From assembly GCF_019402645.1 (NCBI RefSeq), contig NZ_VKKS01000001.1:3008719-3072718 (forward strand): a stretch of 64,000 bases of DNA, given 5' to 3'. The DNA comes from Morganella morganii (lineage in GTDB: Bacteria > Pseudomonadota > Gammaproteobacteria > Enterobacterales > Enterobacteriaceae). A program made the position numbers and the translations under genes. This document shows, one piece after another, positions 20,200 to 30,493 of this stretch. How positions within the stretch are numbered: the first letter of the stretch is position 1; every line of letters begins with the position of its first letter. Below the pieces are notes generated by a model, which had not been told where the DNA came from, did no database searches, and saw only the letters and a list, made by a program, of their open reading frames with translations.

Positions 20200-22485
20200 T
20201 CAGCGGGATGTCAGCGGGTTTTCCCGCAGACGGCGTGCCGCTTCCACCATGTTCGCCAGGGCTTTGCGGGTTTCATCCCAGCCACGGGTTTTCAGGCCGC
20301 AGTCCGGGTTGACCCACAGACGCTCAACAGCAATCTTATCCGCCGCTTTACGCAGCAGGGCTTCAATCCACTCCACTTCCGGCACATTCGGTGAGTGAAT
20401 ATCATAGACACCCGGCCCGATTTCATTCGGATAATCAAAATGTTCAAATGCTTCCAGCAATTCCATATCTGAACGTGATGTTTCAATGGTGATCACATCC
20501 GCATCCAGCGCTGCAATGGAATCCATGATGTCATTGAATTCGCAGTAACACATGTGGGTGTGGATCTGAGTGTCATTCTCCGCAACCGCCGCATTCAGCC
20601 GGAAGGCATCCACCGCCCAGGTGAGATACTCCGCCCATTCTGCCCGGCGCAGCGGCAGCCCTTCGCGCAGTGCCGGTTCATCTATCTGGATAATACCGAT
20701 CCCGGCTTTCTGCAAATCGTCCACTTCATCACGCAGTGCCAGGGCAATCTGTCTGGCAATGGTTTCACGGCTGACATCCTCACGCGGGAACGACCAGCAG
20801 AGGATCGTGACCGGTCCGGTCAGCATGCCTTTCACCGGCTTGCTGGTAAGGGATTGCGCGTAAGTTGCCCAGTCAACGGTGATCGGTTGCGGACGGCTGA
20901 TATCGCCGATAATCACCGGCGGTTTCACACAGCGGGAGCCGTAACTCTGCACCCAGCCGTTCTGGGTAAAGACATAGCCGTCGAGATGCTCACCGAAATA
21001 TTCCACCATGTCATTACGTTCCGCTTCACCGTGAACCAGAACATCCAGTCCGAGTCGTTCCTGCTCATTAATTGCCTGCTTAATATGTTCAGAGATACTG
21101 GTGCGATAGAATGCTTTATCGATATTCCCTTTTTTGAAGTTCAGGCGCAGCCCGCGGATTTCCGTGGTTTGCGGAAAAGAACCGATCGTGGTGGTCGGCC
21201 ACAGCGGCAGACTGAAACGGCGCCGCTGCGCCTCTGCCCGTTCAGCATACGGTGCGGCGCGTTCACTGTCACAGTCAGTCACGGCAGTCAGGCGGGCGGC
21301 CACTGCGGCATTATGCACACGGGAAGAGTGGCGGCGCAGCGTGATTGGTGCGCTGTATTCCTCCAGCGCAGCGATGTCATCCGCCGTACCGCCGTTGACC
21401 GCACGGGTCAGCAGTGCCAGTTCCTCACATTTTTGCTGTGCAAAAGCAAACCAGCTTTTTACTTCTTCATCCAGTTTGGTTTCATCGCGCAGGTCAATCG
21501 GACTGTGCAGCAGCGAACAGGATGTACCGATCCACAGATCGCGTTTTCCGGCCAGCGGAGCGATCACATCATATTTTTGCCGCAGATCTGCACGCCAGAC
21601 ATTTCGTCCGTTGATAAGACCGGCAGAGAGCAGCCAGTCTGCCGGTAATGCGTCATGAACCGCCTGAATATCATCGCGCCCTGCGACAAAATCGACATGC
21701 AGCCCCTGCACCGGCAATTCACTGATAAGCGGTAAGTGATGACTCACTCCATCAAAATAGGTGGTCAGCAGCAGTTTTCCATGTCCCTGCAAGGCGTCAT
21801 ACGCGGTGCGGTAAGCATCCTGCCACTCCGTCGGCAAATCCAGCACCAGTGCCGGTTCATCAATCTGGATCCACTCAATACCGCGTTCCGCCAGTTTTTC
21901 CAGCACTGTTTTATAGGCTGCCAGCAGTGACGGCAGTAATGATAAGCGGTCAAACTGAGCACCTTTCACTTTCCCGAGCCACAGGTATGTCACCGGCCCG
22001 AGCAGCACCGGTTTAACCGCAAAACCCTGTTGCAGTGCTTCATCCACTTCATCAAACAACTGCGGCCAGCTCACGGTGAAGGTTTGCCCGCGCTGAAATT
22101 CCGGCACAATGTAGTGGTAGTTAGTGTTAAACCATTTGGTCATTTCCGCTGCGGCGGCCGGTTCCCCGGAAGGGGCGCGGCCACGCGCGATACGGAACAA
22201 GGTATCAAGGTCAATTTTCCCGTCCGCTCCGGCATGACGTGGCGGCACATTACCGAACAGCAGGCTGGTGCCGAGGACATGATCATACCAGGCGAAATCC
22301 CCGACCGGTAATAATTCAACTCCGGCCTCTTTTTGCAGCTGCCAGTGGCGACGGCGTAATTCGCGACCGGTATCGCGCAGTTCATCCTGTGAAATCTGTC
22401 CTGCCCAGTAACCTTCAAGCGCTTTTTTCAGTTCTCTTTTCAGACCGATACGCGGAAAACCCAGAGTGTGATTATGTGTCGTCAT
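20200..22485 (-). CDS. metE: Cobalamin-independent methionine synthase
   Basis: Transfers the methyl group of 5-methyltetrahydropteroyltriglutamate to homocysteine. The ATG at 22485 ([19 protein letters not shown]) gives 761 residues, slightly longer than E. coli (753). The zinc and substrate segments are present: [32 protein letters not shown] and [14 protein letters not shown] (third Cys ligand). Both barrel halves are complete, with no internal stop. Divergent from its activator gene metR across about 105 bp. Confidence 0.97.
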   Translation of the reverse strand: MTTHNHTLGFPRIGLKRELKKALEGYWAGQISQDELRDTGRELRRRHWQLQKEAGVELLPVGDFAWYDHVLGTSLLFGNVPPRHAGADGKIDLDTLFRIARGRAPSGEPAAAAEMTKWFNTNYHYIVPEFQRGQTFTVSWPQLFDEVDEALQQGFAVKPVLLGPVTYLWLGKVKGAQFDRLSLLPSLLAAYKTVLEKLAERGIEWIQIDEPALVLDLPTEWQDAYRTAYDALQGHGKLLLTTYFDGVSHHLPLISELPVQGLHVDFVAGRDDIQAVHDALPADWLLSAGLINGRNVWRADLRQKYDVIAPLAGKRDLWIGTSCSLLHSPIDLRDETKLDEEVKSWFAFAQQKCEELALLTRAVNGGTADDIAALEEYSAPITLRRHSSRVHNAAVAARLTAVTDCDSERAAPYAERAEAQRRRFSLPLWPTTTIGSFPQTTEIRGLRLNFKKGNIDKAFYRTSISEHIKQAINEQERLGLDVLVHGEAERNDMVEYFGEHLDGYVFTQNGWVQSYGSRCVKPPVIIGDISRPQPITVDWATYAQSLTSKPVKGMLTGPVTILCWSFPREDVSRETIARQIALALRDEVDDLQKAGIGIIQIDEPALREGLPLRRAEWAEYLTWAVDAFRLNAAVAENDTQIHTHMCYCEFNDIMDSIAALDADVITIETSRSDMELLEAFEHFDYPNEIGPGVYDIHSPNVPEVEWIEALLRKAADKIAVERLWVNPDCGLKTRGWDETRKALANMVEAARRLRENPLTSR

Positions 22486-22502
22486 AAAAAATCCTATCAT
22501 TT

Positions 22503-22526
22503 AGCCATCCAGATGTTTACACATCC
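22503..22526 (+). promoter_or_regulatory. Possible MetJ operator between metE and metR
   Basis: Three consecutive 8-base units, AGCCATCC, AGATGTTT and ACACATCC, each match the met box AGACGTCT at 5 to 6 positions. Tandem met boxes are the MetJ binding pattern, and metE is MetJ-repressed in enterobacteria. A MetR-like half palindrome, TGAAGGTTC, also lies at about 22580 next to the metR start. Both are weak matches. Confidence 0.4.
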
Positions 22527-22590
22527 ATAATCAACGGGTACTGTATAAGAAACAAGCGCAAATTCTTCATCGCTAACCTGAAGGTTCCTC

Positions 22591-23553
22591 ATGATAGAAA
22601 TAAAACATTTAAAAACGATTCAGGCACTGAATCAGTCAGGATCGCTCGCGGGTGCGGCAACTACATTGCATCAGACACAATCCGCCCTTTCCCATCAGTT
22701 CAGTGAACTGGAGCACCGGCTCGGCTACCGGGTTTTTATCCGCAAAACCCAGCCGCTGCAATTCACCCCGCAGGGACAGGTACTGTTACAACTGGCAGAG
22801 CAGGTGCTGCCGCTGGTGAAAGACGCTATCCGGGAGTGTAATGAACCGGGTCTGACCGCACTGCGTGTGGCGATTGAGTGCCACAGTTGCATTCAGTGGC
22901 TGACCCCCGCACTGGCGCATTTCCGCGAGAGCTGGCCGCAGATTAATGTCGATTTCACCTCAGGGGTCAGTTTTGATCCGCAGCCGGAGCTGCTGAAACG
23001 CGAACTCGATGTGGTGCTGACATCTGATATTGATGAACAGCACAACGGAAAGCTGACCTACACACCGCTGTTTGACTATGAAGTGAAGCTGGTGGTAGCA
23101 CCGGATCATCCTCTGGCCCGCCGTCTGCATATTCAGCCGCAGGATCTGACGTCGGAAACCCTGCTGATTTATCCGGTACAGCGTCAGCGCTTTGATATCT
23201 GGCGGCGTTTCCTGCAACCGGCAGGCGTTTCCCCGCAGATAAAAACCGTGGATAACACCCTGCTGATGATCCAGATGGTCGCCGCCCGTATGGGGATCGC
23301 CGCCCTGCCGCACTGGGCGGTGGAAAATTTTGAGAGACAGGGGATGGTGGTGACCAAAACCTTAGGTGAGGGGTTATGGAGCCGGCTGTATGCCGCAAAC
23401 CGCAGCGGGGAACAGCGTCAGCCGGCTGTGGAGTCGTTTATTCGCGCGACGCGTCAGCACGCGGTGGACAATCTGCCTTTTGTAAAGACGGCTTCAGTAT
23501 CCATACCCGGTGCACCCACAGGGATGCCACAATCAGAGTTGCGCCAATGCTGA
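22591..23553 (+). CDS. metR: LysR-type methionine regulator MetR
   Basis: Transcription activator of metE and other methionine genes that uses homocysteine as co-inducer. 320 residues (317 in E. coli). The N-terminal winged helix-turn-helix is [20 protein letters not shown] followed by [22 protein letters not shown]; the effector domain follows from about residue 90. The last 116 bp overlap the 3' end of the convergent yigM-like gene. The C-terminal tail after about residue 300 looks non-conserved and is probably the part imposed by the overlap. Confidence 0.95.
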   Translation: MIEIKHLKTIQALNQSGSLAGAATTLHQTQSALSHQFSELEHRLGYRVFIRKTQPLQFTPQGQVLLQLAEQVLPLVKDAIRECNEPGLTALRVAIECHSCIQWLTPALAHFRESWPQINVDFTSGVSFDPQPELLKRELDVVLTSDIDEQHNGKLTYTPLFDYEVKLVVAPDHPLARRLHIQPQDLTSETLLIYPVQRQRFDIWRRFLQPAGVSPQIKTVDNTLLMIQMVAARMGIAALPHWAVENFERQGMVVTKTLGEGLWSRLYAANRSGEQRQPAVESFIRATRQHAVDNLPFVKTASVSIPGAPTGMPQSELRQC

Positions 23554-24337
23554 AAGTAAGCCAGTCCGGGTGCTCCTGCCAGATGGCAAAATTCACCAGT
23601 AACCCCGCCGGAACCATCATGTTGTTCATGATCGCGAGTGTTCCGGCATCTACCTGCGTGGCACCGTAATTCCACATAAAGTAGCCTATCCCGGAAGCCC
23701 CGACCCCCAGCCACAGCAGGACACCCCACTGTAACTGCGTGGACGGCATTTTGGCGAAATTACCGAACAGCAGCCAACCCGCCAGCGCCACCACACAGGC
23801 ACCGAGGTAGAACCAGGAAAACGCCGTGCGCTGCACCAGCGGATACACTTCCATCAGCCGCTTGTAACCGACCTGGCCGATGGCAAAGAAGATATTCGCC
23901 AGCTGCACCAGGATCAGTCCTGTCCAGAAAGAATCGCTGAGATGGTCATAGCGGATCACCGCCGCACCAATCACCGCCAGCAGCGAGCTGAACACATAAC
24001 CCCGGCGCAGTCCGCGCCGCTCCAGCAGATCGTAAATCAGTGTCACATACAGTGGTGTCAGCACGGTGAACAACAGAAATTCCGCGACCGTCAGGTAGTT
24101 GTAGGCATGGAAAACAAAGAGATACATAATGCCGAGCTGACAGGCACCCACCGCCATATACATCAGAATGACTTTCGGGGCGATCCCGCGCCAGCGCAGA
24201 AACGGCAGAAAAACCAGTGCCGCCAGCGACACACGGACTAACACAGAGAACCAGCTGTCCACCTGACCGGCGAGATACGCGCCAATCAGGCTGAACGATG
24301 CGGCCCACAGAATCGTGGTAATAATCAGTAACGGCAT
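23438..24337 (-). CDS. yigM: EamA-family inner-membrane transporter (YigM-like)
   Basis: Ten-span drug/metabolite transporter family protein, 299 residues, with two EamA repeats (about 3-135 and 150-280). The gene next to metR in E. coli is yigM, reported as a biotin uptake protein, and order and length agree. Conserved-looking segments include [20 protein letters not shown] and [20 protein letters not shown]. It starts 3 bp after the yjcE-like stop, so the two are probably co-transcribed, and its 3' end overlaps metR in the opposite direction. The substrate is inferred from synteny only. Confidence 0.85.
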   Translation of the reverse strand: MPLLIITTILWAASFSLIGAYLAGQVDSWFSVLVRVSLAALVFLPFLRWRGIAPKVILMYMAVGACQLGIMYLFVFHAYNYLTVAEFLLFTVLTPLYVTLIYDLLERRGLRRGYVFSSLLAVIGAAVIRYDHLSDSFWTGLILVQLANIFFAIGQVGYKRLMEVYPLVQRTAFSWFYLGACVVALAGWLLFGNFAKMPSTQLQWGVLLWLGVGASGIGYFMWNYGATQVDAGTLAIMNNMMVPAGLLVNFAIWQEHPDWLTFSIGATLIVASLWVHRVWILKPSLQKADCPPRADASRE

Positions 24338-24340
24338 CGG

Positions 24341-25990
24341 TTATGTTTCTTTCTCAACCAGCAGAGCTTCCAGCAGATCCAGGTCATGCAGCAGCAATTG
24401 CAGGGTTTCATTACTGATATTACGGGTCGCACGCTGGTGATACAGCTCCCCGCGCTCAGCACGCAGTGCCGTCAGACGGAAGCGACGCTCAAGATCTTCC
24501 ACCTGGAGGTTATATTCCATCTCATCATCACCGGCGGTACGCCGCCTGAGGTGCCCGGCCACCCGTGAAGCCACCTCACTGATGGCTTCCGCATCCAGCG
24601 CCTCGTCCGAGCTGGCGGACAAACGCTCTTCCATCTTGCCGATGCTGACAATCGCCACTTCCGCCATGGCCGATTTCGCCGCGCGGATTTCATTGGCATC
24701 TGCCTGTTTATCCCCGACATGCATTCCTTTGAGCAGAAACGGCAGTGATACCACCCCCATAAAGAGCGAGAAGATAATGACTCCGGCGGCGATAAACACC
24801 ATCTGATAACGGGCCGGGAATGGCGTGCCGTCCGGCAGAAACAGCGGGATAGAAAGCACACCCGCCAGGGTTATCGCTCCGCGCACCCCGGCAAATGACG
24901 CCAGCCACAGCTCACGGGTAGTGTAGAAAGTGAAATCCAGCGGTTTGCGTTTTAAGGTCAGGCGGCTGACGGTTTTCATCATCCACAGCCAGCAGAAACG
25001 CAGCACCAGCAGGGCAAAATAGATAACGATAACAGCGGTAAACAGCATCCAGGTTTCCACTGTCGGATCCAGCTCCGCCTCAATCACCGACACCTGCCAG
25101 ATCCCCGGCAATTGCAGGCCGAGCATAATAAAGACCAGACCGTTAAAGACGAATTCCAGCATCCCCCAGACATTATCCGCCCGCAAACGCATGGCCAGCG
25201 GCGCATTGCGGATAACCCCGGATTTACTGATAGTCATCCCCGCCGCCACCGCCGCCAGAATACCGGACACACCGATGTGCTCCGCAATCAGATAAGAGGC
25301 AAACGGCAACAGTAACATAAAGACGATTTGGGTAGCCGGGTCATCCCCGCTCCAGCGGCTCATCAGACGCAGCGATTTACTGTACAGCCAGGTGACAGCC
25401 ACCCCCGCCAGCAGGCCGCCGATAGCCACTTTAAAGAACTCCAGCGTGACACCGGTGACGGAGAAAATCATCGTGCCCATAACAATCGCCACGGCAAATT
25501 TCAGCGCCACCAGGCCGGAGGCGTCATTCATCAGCGCCTCCCCTTCCAGAATACCCATCATCTGTTTCGGAATGCGCCCTTTACCGACAATCGACGACAG
25601 TGCCACGGCATCTGTCGGTGACAGCACCGCCGCAAGGGCAAAGGCCGGAATCAGCTCAATCCCCGGCATCAGCCAGTAGATCAGATACCCGATACCGATA
25701 ACGGTGACCAGCACCAGGAACAGTACCAGAATGAAGATTTCCCGCCCTTTTTGCATAAATTCCCGGGTCGGGGTTTTCCAGCCGTCAACAAACAGCAAAG
25801 GCGGGATCAGCAGGACGAGAAACAGTTCAGGATCGAACGTGACATGCAGACCAAACTGCGGGAAGGCAAGCAGTGCCCCTATCGCGATCTGAATGATGGG
25901 TAACGGAATACGATACGGGATCATTTTGGTGAGAACACCGGACACCGACACGACCAGAATCAAAATAAGAATCGTAAAGAATATTTCCAT
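24341..25990 (-). CDS. yjcE: CPA1-family sodium/proton antiporter (YjcE-like)
   Basis: Monovalent cation/proton antiporter, 549 residues, the length of E. coli YjcE. About twelve membrane segments fill residues 1-420, with the ion-site segments FALAAVLSPTDAVALSSIVG and GEALMNDASGLVALKFA (the ND pair) and the conserved FAGVRGAITLAGVLSIPLF. A cytosolic tail (about 425-549) is charged and likely helical. In E. coli yjcE follows ghxP, as here, but the next gene here is yigM, which marks the join between two distant E. coli blocks. Confidence 0.9.
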   Translation of the reverse strand: MEIFFTILILILVVSVSGVLTKMIPYRIPLPIIQIAIGALLAFPQFGLHVTFDPELFLVLLIPPLLFVDGWKTPTREFMQKGREIFILVLFLVLVTVIGIGYLIYWLMPGIELIPAFALAAVLSPTDAVALSSIVGKGRIPKQMMGILEGEALMNDASGLVALKFAVAIVMGTMIFSVTGVTLEFFKVAIGGLLAGVAVTWLYSKSLRLMSRWSGDDPATQIVFMLLLPFASYLIAEHIGVSGILAAVAAGMTISKSGVIRNAPLAMRLRADNVWGMLEFVFNGLVFIMLGLQLPGIWQVSVIEAELDPTVETWMLFTAVIVIYFALLVLRFCWLWMMKTVSRLTLKRKPLDFTFYTTRELWLASFAGVRGAITLAGVLSIPLFLPDGTPFPARYQMVFIAAGVIIFSLFMGVVSLPFLLKGMHVGDKQADANEIRAAKSAMAEVAIVSIGKMEERLSASSDEALDAEAISEVASRVAGHLRRRTAGDDEMEYNLQVEDLERRFRLTALRAERGELYHQRATRNISNETLQLLLHDLDLLEALLVEKET

Positions 25991-26112
25991 ATTACCCTTA
26001 CTGAACTTAGGGCTTAATCAGCCCGCTGACAAAAAAAGATACTGTTAATAACGGCAAAAAAACCGCAATAAGACCCCGGAGGAGAAAAAATTACCGCCGG
26101 TTGCCGTTATCA

Positions 26113-26157
26113 TACAAAAATAGCAGCGGCGGATAACGTATCCGCCGCTGCTATTTT
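26113..26157 (-). terminator. Terminator of ghxP
   Basis: A perfect 19-bp stem (26117-26135 with 26139-26157) has a 3-base loop and is followed on the minus strand by TTTTTG. It lies about 105 bp beyond the ghxP stop and before yjcE, so ghxP probably ends here while yjcE has its own promoter in 25991-26110. Confidence 0.85.
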
Positions 26158-26262
26158 ATCTTCTCATGCCATTAATTCGGGCAATTAATTAGTATTTTGA
26201 GACAAATCGTATAAATAAAGCGTATCGTCACCACCTGCTTCCGTTAAGCGGTGATTTATAAC

Positions 26263-27609
26263 TTAAATTGCCCAGCCACCAGCATAAAATGCCACCAGTG
26301 CAGCCGCGATAAGAACGGTACCGATATTCAGCTTACACCATTCCCCCCCGGCGATACGACCGATAACCAGTGAGGCAAAACCCAGCATAATCCCGGTCAC
26401 AATGTTACCGGTCAGGACAATAAATACCGCACACAGCAGACCGGACATTGAGCCAACAAAATCACTGAAATCCAGTTTACTGACATTACTCAGCATCAGC
26501 AGGCCGACATACATCAGTGCCGGTGCCGTGGCATACGCCGGAACCAGATAAGAGAGCGGCGAGAGGAACAGGATCAGCAGGAACAGCACCCCGACCACCG
26601 TTGCGGTCAGCCCGGTACGGCCGCCCGCTGCCGCCCCGGCAGCAGATTCGATATATACCGCAGCAGGTGCCGCACCAACAACACCGGCTACGATACTGCT
26701 GACAGAGTCTGTCGTCAGCGCTTTGCCGCCGTTAATAATCTGATTGTCTTTATCCAGCAGATTCGCCTGACCGGCGACAGCGCGGATGGTGCCTGTCGCA
26801 TCAAACACCGCCGTCATCACCAGTGCCAGAACCGTCGGCAGCACCAGCGGTTTCAGTGCGCCCATGATATCCATGCTGAAGAAAAGTGACAGCCCGTCAT
26901 CACCGAGAGACGGTAATTTGAAGAAGCCCTGATATTTCACGTTCGGGTCAAAAATCAGCCCGATAACTGAAATCGCGATAATCACCAGCAGTACCGCACC
27001 CGGTACTTTCAGACGTTCCAGGCCAAAAATCACCGCCAGACCTGCCAGCGCCATAATCACCGGAAAGGAGGTAAAATCACCCAGCACCACCGGCATACCC
27101 GCCCCCGGATTTTTGATCACAAGGTCAATATTAGTGGCAGCGATCAGCAACAGGAACAGACCGATACCAATCCCTGTGCCGTGGGCAATACCCAGCGGAA
27201 TATTGCGCAGGATCCACGTCCGGACGCCGGTTACGGAGATCAGGGTAAACAGAACCCCCATCAGGAAAACTGCGCCCAGCACAACCGGGATAGGGATATT
27301 CTGGCCAATCACCATACTGAATGCGGTAAAGGCTGTCAGAGAGATAGCACAACCGATCGCCATCGGCAGATTAGCCCACAGCCCCATCAGCAGGGAGCCG
27401 AACCCGGCCACCAGACAGGTGGCGATAAAGACTGCCGTATGCGGGAAACCTGCCTGGCCCAGCATACCCGGCACAACAATCACGGAGTACACCATCGCCA
27501 GAAATGTGGTCAGCCCGGCCAGAATCTCACGGCGGACTGTAGTTCCGCGCTCAGTCAGTTTAAAAAATTGGTCTAATTTGCACCCGCTTTGCGGCTGTGT
27601 CGCAGACAT
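26263..27609 (-). CDS. ghxP: Guanine/hypoxanthine permease GhxP
   Basis: Proton-coupled purine base importer of the AzgA/NCS2 group. 448 residues from the ATG at 27609 ([16 protein letters not shown]), preceded by AGGTGATG; an open frame continues 50 codons upstream without conservation. Conserved blocks are [58 protein letters not shown] and [18 protein letters not shown]. The C-terminus FYAGGWAI equals E. coli GhxP. Three PurR-type boxes lie upstream, agreeing with PurR control of this gene in E. coli. Confidence 0.94.
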   Translation of the reverse strand: MSATQPQSGCKLDQFFKLTERGTTVRREILAGLTTFLAMVYSVIVVPGMLGQAGFPHTAVFIATCLVAGFGSLLMGLWANLPMAIGCAISLTAFTAFSMVIGQNIPIPVVLGAVFLMGVLFTLISVTGVRTWILRNIPLGIAHGTGIGIGLFLLLIAATNIDLVIKNPGAGMPVVLGDFTSFPVIMALAGLAVIFGLERLKVPGAVLLVIIAISVIGLIFDPNVKYQGFFKLPSLGDDGLSLFFSMDIMGALKPLVLPTVLALVMTAVFDATGTIRAVAGQANLLDKDNQIINGGKALTTDSVSSIVAGVVGAAPAAVYIESAAGAAAGGRTGLTATVVGVLFLLILFLSPLSYLVPAYATAPALMYVGLLMLSNVSKLDFSDFVGSMSGLLCAVFIVLTGNIVTGIMLGFASLVIGRIAGGEWCKLNIGTVLIAAALVAFYAGGWAI

Positions 27610-27644
27610 GTCATCACCTGTATTAATGAATTTTGTGTCACATC

Positions 27645-27660
27645 GCGTAAACGATTGCGT
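27645..27660 (-). promoter_or_regulatory. PurR box 1 upstream of ghxP
   Basis: Minus-strand ACGCAATCGTTTACGC fits the PurR consensus ANGCAANCGNTTNCNT except for the last base. It lies 36 bp upstream of the ghxP start. Confidence 0.75.
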
Positions 27661-27709
27661 TTTCAGAAAAAACCTGCCGGTTTCCGGATAAAAAAACCGG
27701 ATACACATG

Positions 27710-27725
27710 ACGCAAACGTTTGGTT
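27710..27725 (-). promoter_or_regulatory. PurR box 2 upstream of ghxP
   Basis: ACGCAAACGTTTGGTT matches the PurR consensus at all fixed positions but one. It lies about 100 bp upstream of the ghxP start codon. Confidence 0.75.
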
Positions 27726-27753
27726 TTTTACAGAGAAAAGATGTGATTTTTTG

Positions 27754-27769
27754 AGGCAAACGATTATCT
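27754..27769. promoter_or_regulatory. PurR box 3 in the ghxP-peptidase intergenic region
   Basis: AGGCAAACGATTATCT fits the PurR consensus with one fixed-position mismatch. It lies 90 bp before the divergent M15-like peptidase gene, so it could affect either direction. Confidence 0.6.
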
Positions 27770-27858
27770 TAGGAAAAATCCTGATAATCAAGGCCAAATC
27801 CGGGAATTTTTTCACCTTTGTGCCGCTGACGGGTTATCATCATCCGTCCCGGAGCCTG

Positions 27859-28665
27859 ATGACGGAATTTATGATGAAACCGACTGCTTTTCTTCTCTCA
27901 GTGAGCCTGCTCTGTTCTGCTTTACCGGCAGCACAGGCGGCGATCACTCCGCTCAGCCCGGACACCTGCCGTGCCATGACAACTCTCAGCATCATCACAC
28001 CGGAAAACCCGGTCCCCTGTGAACGGCTGGTCAATATGAATGTCCGGTTTATCACATTTGAGGGTGAAACCCGTACCGGAACCATTACTGTCGCCGATAT
28101 TATTGCCCCTGAAACCGGGGCACTGTTTGACGATTTATACCGGCAGAAATTTCCGCTGCACAGTGTGCTGCCGATAGAAACATTCGGCGGTGATGATGAA
28201 GCATCCATGGCCGCCAATAATACCTCTGCATTTAACGGCCGCCGCCAGGCAAGTCAGAACGCCTGGTCAAAACATGCTTACGGCATGGCAGTGGATATTA
28301 ATCCGCAGCAAAACCCTTACCGCTTCCGCGATAAAAACGGCAGTGTGACCATCAGTCCGCCGCAATCCGCCGCTGCACTGACAAACAGAGAAGCCATTCG
28401 TGACGGTAAAATGGAAACCGTGCTGCCGCTGGTCTTCAGCCATGGTTTTCTCCGCTGGGGCGGAGAATGGAAAAATCCGGTGGATTATCAGCATGCGGAG
28501 ATCGGCAGTTTTACCTTTATCAACCATCTGTTGTCTCTGCCGCTGCCGGACGCACAGGCGGAATACAGTGCCTATGCCGCCCGCTACCGTGACTGTTTCA
28601 GCAAAAGCAAAACCACAGACGAGCTGCTGCGCGCCCGGCAGTGCGCTAAAAAAGTGCTGCGCTGA
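27859..28665 (+). CDS. Secreted M15-like zinc peptidase, probable cell-wall carboxypeptidase
   Basis: Predicted periplasmic protein of 268 residues from the ATG at 27859, which has GGAG 4 bp upstream; ATGs at 27871 and 27874 are alternatives. A signal peptide is visible (KPTAFLLSVSLLCSALPAAQA). The domain matches the VanY/extensin-like M15 family: KHAYGMAVDINPQQNPY supplies a zinc His and Asp, and HGFLRWGGEW plus DYQHAEIG supplies the second His. Such enzymes trim D-alanine from peptidoglycan peptides. Four cysteines suggest disulfides. It is divergent from ghxP and convergent with the TauE-like gene (6-bp gap). Exact substrate unknown. Confidence 0.8.
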   Translation: MTEFMMKPTAFLLSVSLLCSALPAAQAAITPLSPDTCRAMTTLSIITPENPVPCERLVNMNVRFITFEGETRTGTITVADIIAPETGALFDDLYRQKFPLHSVLPIETFGGDDEASMAANNTSAFNGRRQASQNAWSKHAYGMAVDINPQQNPYRFRDKNGSVTISPPQSAAALTNREAIRDGKMETVLPLVFSHGFLRWGGEWKNPVDYQHAEIGSFTFINHLLSLPLPDAQAEYSAYAARYRDCFSKSKTTDELLRARQCAKKVLR

Positions 28666-28671
28666 CAGTTG

Positions 28672-29430
28672 TCAGTGAACCAGATTGCTGATCAGCAGTG
28701 TCAGCCCGGCCAGCAGGATCACCATATTCAGGAAACGGAAAAATGCCTCTTTCGGGATACGCATCGTGATATGCCGCCCGGAAACAATTCCCGCCACCAT
28801 GGCGGGCAGGAACAGCAGCGCGGTAATGGCAATTTCGCTGTTCCAATAAATCCCCATAATCAGGAAAATAATAACACGGGTTAATGTACTGAAGCCGATC
28901 AGAGTGGTCTGCGTGATCCGGAAACGGTTTTTATCCTCAATCCGCCCGGCAAAATAGATGGCATAGACAAATCCGCCTGCCCCGAACAACGCACTCAGAA
29001 TGCCGCCGCCGATACCAAACGGAATAATGTATTTCTGCGGATAGTGCCGCACGGCCTTCCTGATAAAGAGGGAATAAAGTGCATAAAGAACAATAAAGGC
29101 TCCGAGGAATACCGCCAGCAGATCAGGATGTGTTTTCAGCAGAATTACAGCACCAATCAGGCTGCCGCCTATCATCAGCGGTACCATCCACTTCAGTTCG
29201 GCAAAATCCGCTTTGCGCCCGTCGCGGGTGACGTTGATCACCGCCGCTCCCAGATCCATCAGTGCCAGCATCGGCACAATATGTGAAACCGGAATAAAGA
29301 AGGCCAGCACCGGGCTTGCGATCAGCGCAGAACCAAAGCCGACCATACCGAAGACCAGGTAACCGAAGAAGAGAACCGTAAAACAGATGAAAAAATCTGC
29401 CCATGGCAGGGTGTAGATCATGGTGAGCAC
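28672..29430 (-). CDS. TauE/SafE-family membrane permease
   Basis: Eight-span inner-membrane protein of 252 residues in the TauE/SafE (sulfite exporter) family. The repeat signatures are FGMVGFGSALIASPVL in the first half and GGILSALFGAGGFVYAIYF in the second. The substrate is not evident; the family includes exporters of sulfite, sulfoacetate and related anions. A second ATG three codons in (29421) is also possible. It is divergent from a cupin-type regulator gene at 29592, the common sign that this regulator controls it. Confidence 0.85.
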   Translation of the reverse strand: MLTMIYTLPWADFFICFTVLFFGYLVFGMVGFGSALIASPVLAFFIPVSHIVPMLALMDLGAAVINVTRDGRKADFAELKWMVPLMIGGSLIGAVILLKTHPDLLAVFLGAFIVLYALYSLFIRKAVRHYPQKYIIPFGIGGGILSALFGAGGFVYAIYFAGRIEDKNRFRITQTTLIGFSTLTRVIIFLIMGIYWNSEIAITALLFLPAMVAGIVSGRHITMRIPKEAFFRFLNMVILLAGLTLLISNLVH

Positions 29431-29591
29431 TCGTTTAATGACATATGTTAATTATCACCATGCCGGATACTTTCATCTGATAACATCATGTATCAGACCT
29501 GTTTTTCCGGAAAATCACGGCTTATCGTTGTACAACAAGTGTGCAATACTAACAGGATTTCCCTGTAAACTTCATTGGTATCAATTACATT

Positions 29592-30149
29592 ATGCTTAAA
29601 ACCAGTGCCCATATCGGCCAGAAAGTAAAACTGCTGCGTCAGGCGCGTAACCTGTCGCTCAATGATCTTTCAAAACTCTCCGGCATCTCGAAAGCCGCGC
29701 TGTCCAAACTGGAGTCCGGTGATTCCAATCCGCGTATCGATACACTGGAGGCCATTGCTGTTGCACTGCGTTTTCCGCTGGGGGATCTGTTTACCGCCAG
29801 TAATGAAGGTTATCCCCGTTACGAAAAAAATAAAGTCTTTAAAGGGGAATATGCGGAAGATTTTAAATTCCGTGTCGGCATGGGTAATATTTCGGAAATC
29901 TGGCACCTGAAGATGATCCGCGGCGCGATTATCAACAGCCCTGCACACAGTACCGGCACCCATGAGCATATTCTTATCCATCAGGGTACGCTGATGATGC
30001 GCTTTAATGAAGATCAGACTGTGCTGCTGGAACCGGGGGATTTCTATGCTTTCTCCTGTGATATTCCCCACTCTTATATCTGCATGGAAGGCGGGCTGAG
30101 CGGCACGCTGGTTATGTCCTATTCCCATATCGGCCAGACATCGCCGTAA
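29592..30149 (+). CDS. XRE-family regulator with cupin domain
   Basis: Predicted transcription regulator of 185 residues: an N-terminal helix-turn-helix (about 8-65, LSGISKAALSKLESG) and a C-terminal cupin barrel (about 110-180) with HSTGTHEHILIHQGTLMMR and LEPGDFYAFSCDIPHSY. The architecture resembles MppR/PuuR-type sensors of small metabolites. It faces away from the TauE-like permease across 161 bp, where the 8-base palindrome TTGTACAA (29528-29535) could be part of its operator. The ligand is unknown. Confidence 0.85.
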   Translation: MLKTSAHIGQKVKLLRQARNLSLNDLSKLSGISKAALSKLESGDSNPRIDTLEAIAVALRFPLGDLFTASNEGYPRYEKNKVFKGEYAEDFKFRVGMGNISEIWHLKMIRGAIINSPAHSTGTHEHILIHQGTLMMRFNEDQTVLLEPGDFYAFSCDIPHSYICMEGGLSGTLVMSYSHIGQTSP

Positions 30150-30159
30150 CCACAGACAA

Positions 30160-30185
30160 AAAACCGGGCAAAATCGCCCGGTTTT
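30160..30185. terminator. Bidirectional terminator between the cupin regulator and ilvN
   Basis: AAAACCGGGC (30160-30169) pairs with GCCCGGTTTT (30176-30185) across a 6-base loop. It serves the convergent regulator gene and ilvBN. Confidence 0.85.
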
Positions 30186-30191
30186 ATCATT

Positions 30192-30476
30192 CTACTGAAT
30201 GTATTTATTCAGTTGCTCAAAGATACTGATATCTTCGTTGTATTTCACGTCCTGCACGTCTTCCAGTTTTTCCACCTGACTGACCATCTGGCTTAGCCGG
30301 TCATCCGATTTCACCAGCAGCCAGATATGGCTGTGATCCTGTCCCGGCAGCGGCAGACACAGAATGCCGTCCACATTAAACGCCCGGCGGGCAAACAGAC
30401 CGCAAATGTGCGTCATAACACCGGGGTGGTTGCGGACAACCAGTTCCAGAGCGATAGGCTGATTATTTTTTTCCAT
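30192..30476 (-). CDS. ilvN: Acetolactate synthase I small subunit
   Basis: Regulatory ACT-domain subunit that gives valine feedback inhibition to IlvB. From the ATG at 30476 ([16 protein letters not shown]), with GGAG 9 bp upstream, it has 94 residues and aligns with E. coli IlvN (96). An upstream ATG at 30494 overlaps the ilvB stop as TGATG and would add six residues; either may be used. The ACT core is [20 protein letters not shown], followed by NVDGILCLP. Confidence 0.94.
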   Translation of the reverse strand: MEKNNQPIALELVVRNHPGVMTHICGLFARRAFNVDGILCLPLPGQDHSHIWLLVKSDDRLSQMVSQVEKLEDVQDVKYNEDISIFEQLNKYIQ

Positions 30477-30493
30477 GATTCTGTTCTCCGTCA

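Noticed and set aside
20554..21648. Rightward frame of 364 codons inside metE
   Set aside because: It is wholly antisense to metE and reflects the codon composition of that gene.
26117..26157. A perfect 19-bp inverted repeat considered as a recombination or attachment site
   Set aside because: The short loop, the following T run and the position after ghxP make it an ordinary terminator.
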